A stretch of 64,000 nucleotides of DNA from CAZUMH01 sp964621645. Its GTDB lineage: Bacteria; Zhuqueibacterota; QNDG01; JAGLOF01. Under the pieces are notes generated by a model. The model ran no database searches and was not told where the DNA came from. It worked only from the letters and a program-made list of their open reading frames with translations. The translations under genes were made by a program, and so were the position numbers. The stretch lies in contig CAZUMH010000001.1 of NCBI GenBank assembly GCA_964621645.1, positions 1-64,000 on the forward strand, read 5' to 3'. Positions within the stretch are counted from its first letter, which is position 1. The number at the start of each line of letters is the position of its first letter. Positions 33,101 through 39,922 of the stretch are shown one piece after another.

Positions 33101-35016
33101 CATCACCCCCGGAAGCATTCGCGGGCCATATCAGCACCTTCACCACGGCGGTTGAGGCACAGACGCCTGTAATCGCGTATGTCAATCCTTCGCAAGGTGC
33201 GGAGGGGACAGCGGTCGTTATTTCCGGTGAGGGATTCGATCCGGATCCGGCAAACAACGTCGTTTCATTCAACGGCATAACAGCGGCGGTTACTGACGCA
33301 ACCTTAACCAGTCTGGCCGCTTCCGTCCCCATTTCCGCCGTCACCGGACCGCTCGAAGTCACGGTTAACGGCAGTACCAGCAACGCCTATTCATTTACTG
33401 TCCTTCAGCCTTCAGGATTTCCTGACGAATATGATACAATCAATGTGCCTGGTGAGCTGGACAATCAGGACGTTGAATTTTCACCGGACGGCGCTTATGC
33501 GTATGTCACCAATACAGGGGCAAACTCTATCAGTGTTATTGATGTGGCGAATGGTGATTTTATCGGACAACCTGTATCTGTCGGCGGAAGCCCGGTCAAA
33601 ATCACGGTAAGCCCGGATGGTAAAAAAGCGTATGTCACCAACTTTGCCTCGCATACCATCTCCGTGTTGAATACGGCGGTTCCGGCTGATGTTACGGTTG
33701 AAACGACAATTCCCGTGGGGATCAATCCGGCCGGTATAGCAATTTCACCGGACGGGAAACGCGTCTATGTCGGCAACTATACTTCCCGCAACATTTCCAT
33801 CATCGATGTGGATGAGAACAGCGGCGGGTATAACCATGTCATCGCCAACGTGGACACCGATTCCGAAAACCGGGATGTGGAGTTCGGCCCTGACGGACTT
33901 CGGGTGTTAATCACCGGTATGGGTATCATTGTACTCGATACCAATCCGTCTAGTGATACATACAATCAGGTCATTGCCAATGTGGAGCCGGACACCGAAA
34001 CACGGGATGTTGATTTCAGTCCCGACGGCATGCTCGCGGTTGTCTCAACCATGGCCGGGAATATACTGCTCATCGACATGATGGAAAATACCGCATCACC
34101 TTATCAGGTCATTGCCAATATCCATCCCGAGCAGGAGGCCCATGATGTTGAATTCGGACCCGATGGATCACACATTTATACTACAAATTATTATTATAAT
34201 CAGCTATCCATCTATGAGCTGACGTATGGCGGTGATACTGGAGGTTCCGGAAGCAGCTATCCCTATATCGCTTCCATGCAGTTACTCCAGACAATCGATG
34301 TTGGCGGCGCGCCTATGGGGCTTGCGATCGACAGCGGTGGCGAACGTATCATCGTGGCCAATTCAGGATCAGGTGGTGTTACGATAATCGATCTGTTCGG
34401 TACGCCTGAAAGCAATATCAAACATACCCTCAGCACAATTCACCAAATACAGGTGGATGGTTTCATCAACAGCGGCCAGGCCAACGCCCTCACCAACAAG
34501 CTGAACAACGCCTTGGATAAGCTCGCAAAGGGCAAAACGAAAACCGCTATCAATATTCTGGAATCCTTCTGCAATCAGGTTCAGGCTCTTATTAATGATG
34601 GGATAATTCCCGCGGGCATCGGTGAAGACCTAATGAACCGGGTCAAGGATATCATCGTCAGCCTGGTCAGCGGCAGTTCAGCCAGTCCTGAAGAAGAAAA
34701 CCTCATGCTTACAGAACAGATGCCTAAGACCTTTTCGCTCGAACAGAACTATCCCAATCCGTTTAATTCGTCTACAACTATCGCCTATACCATCCCGGCG
34801 GTGTCGGCGAAAACCGTAGATGTTCGACTGATACTCTATAATATTCTGGGGGAACCGGTGCGCACTCTGGTCAGCGAACAAAAATATCCCGGATTTTACG
34901 AAGTGGTCTGGGATGGACGGGACGATGCGAACAGAGATGTCCCCTCAGGCATCTATATTTATCGGGTCAAGGCGGGCGATTTCACGCAACTCCGGAAGAT
35001 GATTTTGATTAAATGA
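27115..35016 (+). CDS. Giant secreted multidomain protein: LamG, beta-helix, matrixin, Ig-like, propeller, FIMAH, sorting domain
   Basis: 2633 residues. Signal peptide to about residue 33; LamG/concanavalin-like domain (about 38-235, 'ITVEAWVYPF', 'AWTHLAGTYDGSYLRLYVNG'); long middle region to about 740; right-handed beta-helix with Asn/Gly-rich turns (about 742-1270, 'GNTIQGNFIGTDAAG', repeated 'NLISGN'); matrixin-type metalloprotease (about 1380-1560) with zinc motif HEIGHVLGLVH at residues 1509-1519; a carboxypeptidase-regulatory-like domain (about 1565-1660); three SbsA-type Ig-like domains (from about 1690, 1800, 1910, each with 'FSEPV/I'); an IPT/TIG domain (about 2017); YVTN-type propeller repeats (about 2102-2432, 'ISPDGKRVYVGNY'); a FIMAH-like helical domain (about 2440-2520); and a sorting domain beginning 'SLEQNYPNPFNSSTTIAYTI'. 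It should be secreted and surface-attached, acting as adhesin-protease. Confidence 0.93.
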   Translation: MMLSHSKSKRARAMFFLTITGFICIILTGQAFAQNQAAMFDGNLTVNNGSRIRITDSQPIDPGSANPAVYQISGDHITVEAWVYPFSADGPLYSIVRRPAVYPDPDPPYTYSLHMNAGVPYFGISDGSAGSAMETDYSETIPAFAWTHLAGTYDGSYLRLYVNGIERSSVFIETDIGSGSTGLYIGRLVGRAFAGLIDEVRLWNITRDQVDIQNDMSVELTGTETGLAGYWKFNGIEEINGFQAARDYTSNNNHLIVQYNTPFVTFNPIDHHDVDAAITAHTPSIDFGTIEQAYEWKTRTIDITNGSENPLVGIMWGNISANTEGTAVMYVPPYGTESFDISLRTKDAGSLSGDIAIDYNGGSETVSATIESVPVLRFDVNQIGLWTSRTGIAGYDPFTASAGLEWPIGSGKTALYSMGIRIGALVGNEIRIAAVNYNGSEFSPGPIINGTPADPEDPIYRMYKTGGPGDGDWDVWPLDQGAPASFWGSPKLLGDQTLFSVYNDMDPGKHTVFNTAPLGVEVQQTVYGYGSGSTALENTVFFVYKIINKGSHTWENAYISVWADPDLGYYMDDFAGVDVSRGLGYLYNADNFDDPNDSNPGYGTPPPALGIDMLRGAFLSTPIQAFTYHTGIGGSAPLDDPQNAQEAYNYMQGLKSDGSPFMDGGTPTTFPLSGDPVTGTGWVDAGEADRRIMLSTGPITLKPGESRQVIAALIMAAGSDNIDSITELRNASDAVQLLFDPIVVTSAADAGNGTFRAALEEANARPGIDYIHFNISGTGVHTLQPATPYPVVMDAVIIDGKTQAGYSGTPLIEIDGSGVTGTDQRGLVIIAGNSTVRGLAINRFGQAGIVLQDNGGNTIQGNFIGTDAAGGTALGNGGFALAVGCSSNLIGGSAPGEGNLISGNGYDGIFMSDPGGDDNQVLGNIIGLDLDGQAALGNGQCGVQISNNCVNNIIGPDNIISGNVSAGVCIAGAAAANNTVLNNKIGTDISGSLAIGNLQGVNIQAPNNIVSANLISGNTSDGITLHNSDAHNNTIKGNIIGLNAAGDATLANTSVGINITGHHNTVGGSTTADRNIISGNIQNGICIELGATENNILGNYIGTDITGTKAVPNDQSGIQIRLAANNHIGGKNAGEGNLISGNDKHGIYIYGTGVTLSHSNTVQGNYIGTDKTGLKSLPNTGSGIHYATYTWGNLIGGLEPGSGNLIAFNNGAGVSFGGGGLASPPYRNAIFSNSIYANVGLGIDLNFGLDGTPYGETPNDPGDADFGTNELQNFPVLSSVEFTTDAAIINGSLNSAANTDYTIQCFACKTAHESGYGDGETLLGTETVTTDGSGNVSFTFTFPISASAGQVISMTATDPSGNTSEFSEVSGGAASQLLDLSAMTFTINSQGDPTIGDGSDITAVEAAFATWNAVSECTVNFSTVTSPDYSIADANDGINLVTFTDNEFLFAPGVLAVAAKTIRMDAAGLPAEIIDADIVYNPYWTTHYKYNFKTDTDPGYFDIQSVTTHEIGHVLGLVHSGVETATMFFMIGSDINARTLETDDMAWVRSKYPETGTYSATYGSLTGRIEDGYSSGTGIAGALVYAISEATGDSVHTYSDANGDFTIPGLLPGNYTVFVEPLDGDVCGFALRPAHISAYIYAITKITDFPEEYYSGTSEGVSEVEDIAAIVTVSAGGPAGPITILTNRDVTPPVVLSVSPGSGSTDIAVTSQILAGFSEPVDAATISASTCFLSVGPNPVNCQMDYTMMDNDKKVLLTPGILLQHETDYTLHITSGVTDLHGNGLSSEYTSTFTTIPADIEAPSVTGVVPADGAGSIFPTANITVIFSEPVDASTLEAGFTLSTANISDVPASFTLNQSGSTVTFDPVNSLMEGTTYTVTLTADITDLSGNPLSSAPYSSSFTTVAQAAPLLEYIGPNPGQDNVSVTTTVLTEFSEPINPATVNPSSFILRQGSTQIAGNFEFLNNNAGVVFRPFEDLDFGLTYTIELTSAIQDASSPPEAFAGHISTFTTAVEAQTPVIAYVNPSQGAEGTAVVISGEGFDPDPANNVVSFNGITAAVTDATLTSLAASVPISAVTGPLEVTVNGSTSNAYSFTVLQPSGFPDEYDTINVPGELDNQDVEFSPDGAYAYVTNTGANSISVIDVANGDFIGQPVSVGGSPVKITVSPDGKKAYVTNFASHTISVLNTAVPADVTVETTIPVGINPAGIAISPDGKRVYVGNYTSRNISIIDVDENSGGYNHVIANVDTDSENRDVEFGPDGLRVLITGMGIIVLDTNPSSDTYNQVIANVEPDTETRDVDFSPDGMLAVVSTMAGNILLIDMMENTASPYQVIANIHPEQEAHDVEFGPDGSHIYTTNYYYNQLSIYELTYGGDTGGSGSSYPYIASMQLLQTIDVGGAPMGLAIDSGGERIIVANSGSGGVTIIDLFGTPESNIKHTLSTIHQIQVDGFINSGQANALTNKLNNALDKLAKGKTKTAINILESFCNQVQALINDGIIPAGIGEDLMNRVKDIIVSLVSGSSASPEEENLMLTEQMPKTFSLEQNYPNPFNSSTTIAYTIPAVSAKTVDVRLILYNILGEPVRTLVSEQKYPGFYEVVWDGRDDANRDVPSGIYIYRVKAGDFTQLRKMILIK

Positions 35017-35074
35017 TTGAATGGGGATAACGTGGACGAGCGCGGATTATTACGGATAAGGCGTCCTTAATCGG

Positions 35075-35106
35075 GAAAGAAGGCGGGCTCACGCCCGCCT
35101 TCTTTC
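35075..35106. terminator. Bidirectional terminator
   Basis: GAAAGAAGGCGGGC (35075-35088) and GCCCGCCTTCTTTC (35093-35106) form a perfect 14-base stem with loop TCAC. It lies between the stop of the giant gene and the stop of the convergent kinase gene and carries T-rich arms on both strands. Confidence 0.9.
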
Positions 35107-35123
35107 ATCGTATTGACTTCCCA

Positions 35124-36785
35124 TTACCTGAGCCGTCGCATCTGTTGCACGGCTTCTGTTTTCCGCCCGGGATCGGTCTCAAGATCTGCCACCCGCTGCC
35201 AGCAGAAAAGAGCGGAGTCCGCAAAACCCGCTTTTTCGAACGCTTCCGCCGTCAGACGCAGGGTTTCCGTCTGGTCCGGCATTTCGGCATTGGATTTCTT
35301 CAGCCACCCAATTGCCTTTGTCGTCTCACCGTGTTTCAAATACGCTTCACCGAGATGACGCTGGATGATAGCGTTTAGCCGGGTGTCAGGGGTTCGTTCG
35401 ATCGCATGTTCCAATATGGGAATAGCTTCATCAGTCCGCCCCAGCTCGATGAGAACATTCCCCAGTGCGCTGTATGCCAGGGTTAGATCCGGATCATGGG
35501 AAACGGCCTTACGATACGCTCTGACGGCTTCATCGTAGCGACGTTGATTCTCAAGCGCATATCCAAGATTGTAATAAGCCGGTGCGTAGGTGCTGTCCAA
35601 CGCAATTGCCTTCTGTATACAGGTAAATGCCGAGTCCGGTTTGCCGGTGTTGATGTATACGGTGCCCAGCAGATTCCAAATCCTGACCAGGCCGGGATCG
35701 AAAGCCAGTGCCTTTCTCAGCGCTGAGACGGCTTCAACCGGTCTGTTCGCCGAGATATGGGACCGGCCCTGTTCAACATACTGACGGGCAAGACGTTTCT
35801 TCCCGGCCTGCTGTGAAAAGGGTCCCCATAAAAACAGATATACTATCGCGGCAGCAAGGATAATGCAGCCGGGAACAAGAAAGCGGGCCGTCTTTTTCAA
35901 ATCTATCCGCTGAGGAAGTCCCGATCTGATGGTCTTTCCCTTTTCAAGGGACTTTATGGCCTGTCCGCTGGATTCTCCCTTTATTATTCGTTTGATTTCA
36001 CTGACAATTTCGCCGGCATTGGCAAAACGATTTTCTTTATCCTTGGCCATGGCTTTCAGGATCAGGGCCTCGAAGGCCGGATCAATATCAGGATTGATTT
36101 CGCTGGGAGGGTCTGGCTGTTCATTGACAATGGCGTACATGACAGCCAGTTGATGGTCCGCATAGAAGGGAAGCCGGCCTGTCATCATCTGATAGCAAAT
36201 GACACCGAATGAGTAGAGATCACTGCGATGATCCACCTCCCCCCCTTGCGCCTGTTCCGGAGGCATAAAAGCCGCAGTTCCAAGCGTCATACCCGAACGT
36301 GTATACTGCGAACCCATGGACAGCTTGGCAATCCCAAAATCCATAACCCGGACACGACCACGCTTATCAACCATAATGTTAGCGGCTTTTAAATCACGAT
36401 GAATGATCCCCTTTTCATGGGCGGCACTCAACGCCTCAGCGATTTGCAGGGCAATATCCAGGACCTTATCTGCGGGCATTGCCTTATCCTCGATAAGATC
36501 CTGAAGGTCACATCCTTCAATATATTCCATGACGATGCATGGGTGTCCGTCTGACTCACAGAAGTCAAAAATTGTACAGATATTCGTATGATTCAACGTT
36601 GCGAGAATTTTTGCTTCCCGGGCCAGTCTATCCTTCAACTCATCCTGCAGTGGTGCCGCTGATGTCACAAATTTGAGGCCGACGATTCGGTCAAGCACGG
36701 TATCCTGAGCTTTGTAAACACTGCCCATTCCGCCTTCACCAAGTTTTTCAAGGATTGTATAGTGAGAAATAGTCCTGCCGATCAT
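35124..36785 (-). CDS. Membrane Ser/Thr protein kinase with TPRs
   Basis: 553 residues with a strong GGAGGTGAT before the ATG. The Hanks-type kinase (about 8-275) is complete: 'LGEGGMGSVYKAQD' glycine loop, Lys38 in 'VGLKFV', catalytic 'HRDLKAANIMVD' (Asp131), 'DFGIAKL' (149-151) and 'GTAAFMPPEQAQG' activation segment end. One membrane helix follows ('FLVPGCIILAAAIVYLFLW', about 303-322), then about six extracytoplasmic TPR units (330-553, 'PDSAFTCIQKAIALDSTYAP', 'DEAVRAYRKAVSHDPDLTL'). This PknB-TPR layout senses periplasmic protein assemblies in several phyla. It converges on the giant secreted protein gene and may belong to the same system. Confidence 0.95.
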   Translation of the reverse strand: MIGRTISHYTILEKLGEGGMGSVYKAQDTVLDRIVGLKFVTSAAPLQDELKDRLAREAKILATLNHTNICTIFDFCESDGHPCIVMEYIEGCDLQDLIEDKAMPADKVLDIALQIAEALSAAHEKGIIHRDLKAANIMVDKRGRVRVMDFGIAKLSMGSQYTRSGMTLGTAAFMPPEQAQGGEVDHRSDLYSFGVICYQMMTGRLPFYADHQLAVMYAIVNEQPDPPSEINPDIDPAFEALILKAMAKDKENRFANAGEIVSEIKRIIKGESSGQAIKSLEKGKTIRSGLPQRIDLKKTARFLVPGCIILAAAIVYLFLWGPFSQQAGKKRLARQYVEQGRSHISANRPVEAVSALRKALAFDPGLVRIWNLLGTVYINTGKPDSAFTCIQKAIALDSTYAPAYYNLGYALENQRRYDEAVRAYRKAVSHDPDLTLAYSALGNVLIELGRTDEAIPILEHAIERTPDTRLNAIIQRHLGEAYLKHGETTKAIGWLKKSNAEMPDQTETLRLTAEAFEKAGFADSALFCWQRVADLETDPGRKTEAVQQMRRLR

Positions 36786-37020
36786 TGTTCATCACCTCCG
36801 GATCCCTGAAAAAGAAAAACAGAAGAAGATAAGAAGGTAAGGGAGAACTGTTATTAATAAATTATACTTGATTATAAGGAAAGAAGCAAGGGAAATCTTC
36901 TCCTTACAGCGAAGCGGAATATTGTGAGGAGCGTATCAAGAGGCAAAGTGCCGGCCCAATAAATACGTGAATGGTATGTAACGTCAGTATTAAGGCCGCT
37001 TCGTCACCGGGCGCATCATT

Positions 37021-37854
37021 TCAATCGCGAGCCACCGGCTGATAGACAATTACCACCTGCTTTTCCCCGCAATCGGGACAGGTGCGGGCCTTGCCTGCTT
37101 CCACATTGCCCCCAATGGCTACTCCTCCCCGGAATGCATCGGCGGCGGAAAGACCGAAAATAAACGATCCCGGATATAGCTTGCTACACCCGGCGCAGAA
37201 CAGTCGGCAGGGGCCGTCCGCGGCGCTGACAAAGAAAGGATTGAATCCACCGCCTCCCGGATTCGGTACGCTGTTCAGCAGGCTCCCGTATATATCACCG
37301 AACTCATCCAGACTCAGTGACAGTCCGACCGGTATATTTCTTCCCTGAACAATTCTGGAAAACATCGCCTCATCATCGATTATCGGCACTTTCATATCCA
37401 GAACGGCCATCATCTCAGCTGATTTCAGCAACCTGTTTTCCGTGTCGGTCAGCGACTGCCGTCTTTTCTCAGCAACTTTGAGCACGGAAGGATCCTCTTC
37501 GTTCTCGATAATCTCCCCTAAGACGCCATCATCTGCAGTTTTTTCAATCGCGGCGATCTGGACAGTGGTATTTCCCTGGAAAGCTGTTCTGGCCAGCCTG
37601 TTTATATACCCCGGATCGGTGATATGATCGAGCGCGGCGATGCGCACATCTGTCTCCTTGTCAAATGATGCATGGCTGAAAAGAGCGCGCTGATTAGTCA
37701 TTCTTGCTACCGCCGCTTTCCGCACATCCGCATTGTTATCGCTACATGCAATTTTTTCCAGAATCTCCTGATCGTCGACGCGGTCGATTTCAGCGATACG
37801 CACTGCGGGATCCGAGTGCTGCCATTTTGGTTTGAATAAGTTGGAGATTGGCAT
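37021..37854 (-). CDS. HEAT-like repeat protein with C-terminal Cys-x2-Cys pairs
   Basis: 277 residues; GGAG lies 7 bases before the ATG. The start 'LFKPKWQHSDPAVRIAEIDR' resembles the N-terminus of DUF349-type HEAT proteins. Short helical repeats ('DVRKAAVARMTNQRAL', 'DVRIAALDHITDPGYINRLA', 'TVQIAAIEKTADDGVLGEI') cover about 1-130. The C-terminal half is different: 'CRLFCAGCSKLYPGSF' and 'ARTCPDCGEKQVVIVY' form two Cys pairs, likely one zinc site, around a Gly-rich loop. It is cytoplasmic and probably a protein- or nucleic-acid-binding adaptor. I do not recognise the full architecture. It has no operon partner: the kinase gene ends its own unit 235 bases away. Confidence 0.75.
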   Translation of the reverse strand: MPISNLFKPKWQHSDPAVRIAEIDRVDDQEILEKIACSDNNADVRKAAVARMTNQRALFSHASFDKETDVRIAALDHITDPGYINRLARTAFQGNTTVQIAAIEKTADDGVLGEIIENEEDPSVLKVAEKRRQSLTDTENRLLKSAEMMAVLDMKVPIIDDEAMFSRIVQGRNIPVGLSLSLDEFGDIYGSLLNSVPNPGGGGFNPFFVSAADGPCRLFCAGCSKLYPGSFIFGLSAADAFRGGVAIGGNVEAGKARTCPDCGEKQVVIVYQPVARD

Positions 37855-38004
37855 AGTAATACTCCATGTTTTAGGATTAAGCCCCTTTACCGGTTCAGTA
37901 TTGTAGTAATATTATCAAGAAACCGCAAGAGAATTATAGCGGAAATTGGATAGAAGAAAGGGCATCGATTTACTGCTCGTTCAGGGAGGCGCCGCTTTAA
38001 TGAG

Positions 38005-38039
38005 TGACCCTGTCAGGGTCTGGAACCCTGACAGGGTCA
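38005..38039. repeat. Perfect 15-base inverted repeat
   Basis: TGACCCTGTCAGGGT (38005-38019) and ACCCTGACAGGGTCA (38025-38039) flank CTGGA. The half-sites are themselves partly palindromic (CCCTGTCAGGG-like). No T tract follows. It resembles REP-type palindromes seen between genes in many bacteria. It lies 50 bases upstream of the PadR promoter. Confidence 0.75.
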
Positions 38040-38089
38040 TAAACGAAAAGTCACTATTCCATAGAACGGAGAAAAAAATAAAAAAACAC

Positions 38090-38130
38090 TTGCAATACCT
38101 AATTGAATTATGTATAATGCCTCTAGGTAT
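38090..38130 (+). promoter_or_regulatory. padR promoter with embedded dyad operator
   Basis: TTGCAA (38090-38095) and TATAAT (38113-38118) are 17 bases apart. A perfect dyad, ATACCTA (38095-38101) and TAGGTAT (38124-38130), brackets the -10 element and reaches the start codon. This is where a PadR autorepressor would be expected to bind. The predicted transcript start (about 38125) is so close to the ATG at 38129 that the mRNA may be leaderless. Confidence 0.65.
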
Positions 38131-38461
38131 GGGAAACAACTTTACAAGAGAACTGATCGCCGCTTCGACGATTCCGCTTATTCTGGCCGTGCTTCGGGAG
38201 GAAGAAAGCTACGGATACGCGATCATCAAGCGCGTCCGCGGGCTCTCGCAGGAGACCCTGGAATGGACCGAGGGGATGCTCTATCCCGTCCTGCATCGGC
38301 TGGAAAAACAGGAACTGATCAAATCCTACTGGTCAAAAGAACAGGGCAGACGCAGGAGATACTATCGCCTCCTTCCGGCCGGAGTGGCGGAATTGGAGCG
38401 GCTTAAGAAGCAATGGACCTCTATCAATTCGACCCTGAACAGGTCATGGGGGCAGGTATGA
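38129..38461 (+). CDS. PadR-family transcriptional regulator
   Basis: About 110 residues. 'STIPLILAVLREEESYGYAI', 'WTEGMLYPVLHRLEKQELI' and 'GRRRRYYRLLPAGVAELERL' are the PadR winged-helix motifs. I start it at the ATG at 38129, or 38117, because a good promoter ends there; the frame runs open upstream to 37946 through a palindrome without coding character. The stop overlaps the ATG of the next gene (ATGA), a membrane protein with the permease-prefix domain, the standard PadR partner arrangement; PadR would repress both and respond to antimicrobial or membrane stress. Confidence 0.9.
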   Translation: MGNNFTRELIAASTIPLILAVLREEESYGYAIIKRVRGLSQETLEWTEGMLYPVLHRLEKQELIKSYWSKEQGRRRRYYRLLPAGVAELERLKKQWTSINSTLNRSWGQV

Positions 38462-39810
38462 AATTCGACATAGAGCAGAAAATTAAAAATTGGAAAGACT
38501 ATCTGAATTCGCGCGGCAGTTTTTTACCTGACGATCTGGAGGAACTGGAAACACATCTTCGCGATGAAATCGACGCGCTGCAGAAAAACGGTCTGGACGC
38601 GGAGGAAGCGTATTTCATCGGCATCAAGCGGCTGGGCAAATCCGATGCCCTTTCCCGGGAGTTTTACAAAATCAACGCCCAGTCCCTGTGGAAGCACCTG
38701 TTCACTCCTTCCGAACCCGGCGGAAGGAAAGCTGCCCGCCGCGATATCTGGATAATTATCGGTCTCGCTCTGCTTGCCGGATTTCTCGGGAAAATCCCCG
38801 ATCTGTTCGGGTACCGGATCAGCAACAAATCCGACAGTCTTATCTACCTGCGGAACCTAAGTCTGTTTTTCATCCCTGTGATCGGCGGCTGGTTCCTTAT
38901 TCAGAAAAAAAATTGGGGGACCGGTTTTTATCTGTTCGCGATAATCTGCCTCGGTGGCTTCCTTGCTGTCAATTTCTTTCCCTTTACAGGCGCGGGACAT
39001 ACTGAAATCTTGGCGGGTATCCATCTGATCATTCTGCTCTGGATGGTTCTTGAACGGCTCTACGGTCCAGGTCAGGAGATCGCCGCCGGCCGCATGAATT
39101 ACATCACCTTCAGCGGTGAATTCTTCATCTACTCGGTGCTCTGCTACCTCGGTATCGGTGTGTTTACCATGTTTACTATTGCCTTGTTCGAAACGCTGAA
39201 CATCAGGCCCGATAAATTCATTCTTGAATATATCGTCGTGTTCGGCGGTCTGGGTGTGCCGGTTGTGGCGGTCTATCTGGTGGAGAAGAAGAAAGCGCTC
39301 ATCGAGAATATGGCTCCCGTGCTGGCAAACATTTTCACTCCCCTGTTTCTGCTGCTCATCAGCGGATTCGTCGCCGCGCTTTTGGGGCGACGATTGAATC
39401 TGACCGTTCAGAGGGAAACTCTGATCATTTTTGACTTCCTCCTGGTTCTGGTTTTAGGGCTTGTGCTCTATTCCCTTTCGGCGCGAAATCATTCAGAAAA
39501 GCCCCTCTTTTCCGACTATCTGGTGTTTATCCTGATTCTGGTCACACTTCTCGCGGACGTTTTCGCCATGAGTGCCATCATTTCCCGGCTCAGTCAGTTC
39601 GGGCTGAGCCCGAATAAAGTGGCCGCATTGGGTGAAAATATCCTTCTCTTCATCAACCTGTCCGGACTGGCGGTGACCTTCGGCGGGATCATCTTCAAAG
39701 GCAGGGATTTCCGCCGGCTGGAAGTCTGGCAGTCCTGCTGTTATGTGGGATTCATGGTCTGGATGGCCGTCGTGGTGTTCATCTTTCCCATTGCTTTTCA
39801 TTTTGCCTGA
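38458..39810 (+). CDS. Permease-prefix-domain polytopic membrane protein
   Basis: 450 residues from the ATG overlapping the padR stop. Residues 1-70 ('FDIEQKIKNWKDYLNSRG', 'LEELETHLRDEIDALQKNGLDAEEAYFI') form the helical permease-prefix / DUF1700-like domain common in PadR-linked transporters. About ten membrane helices follow (100-450) with no ATPase domain, and no conserved transport motif that I recognise. In other bacteria the prefix precedes MacB-like permease domains; here the membrane part looks unrelated to MacB (no large periplasmic loop). It is likely the target of PadR regulation. The function is unknown. Confidence 0.85.
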   Translation: MKFDIEQKIKNWKDYLNSRGSFLPDDLEELETHLRDEIDALQKNGLDAEEAYFIGIKRLGKSDALSREFYKINAQSLWKHLFTPSEPGGRKAARRDIWIIIGLALLAGFLGKIPDLFGYRISNKSDSLIYLRNLSLFFIPVIGGWFLIQKKNWGTGFYLFAIICLGGFLAVNFFPFTGAGHTEILAGIHLIILLWMVLERLYGPGQEIAAGRMNYITFSGEFFIYSVLCYLGIGVFTMFTIALFETLNIRPDKFILEYIVVFGGLGVPVVAVYLVEKKKALIENMAPVLANIFTPLFLLLISGFVAALLGRRLNLTVQRETLIIFDFLLVLVLGLVLYSLSARNHSEKPLFSDYLVFILILVTLLADVFAMSAIISRLSQFGLSPNKVAALGENILLFINLSGLAVTFGGIIFKGRDFRRLEVWQSCCYVGFMVWMAVVVFIFPIAFHFA

Positions 39811-39922
39811 GAATAAGCGGATGATTTCCCGGCTTTGAACCTGCCAGAATACGGTAGACTGGTAAAGAAAGACTGAGATGAAATAACACATCATACATTC
39901 AACTTGCACAGGAGAATGGAAT

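Noticed and set aside
37946..38116. Longer N-terminus for PadR
   Set aside because: The extension crosses a 15-base palindrome and the promoter; the family begins near 38129.
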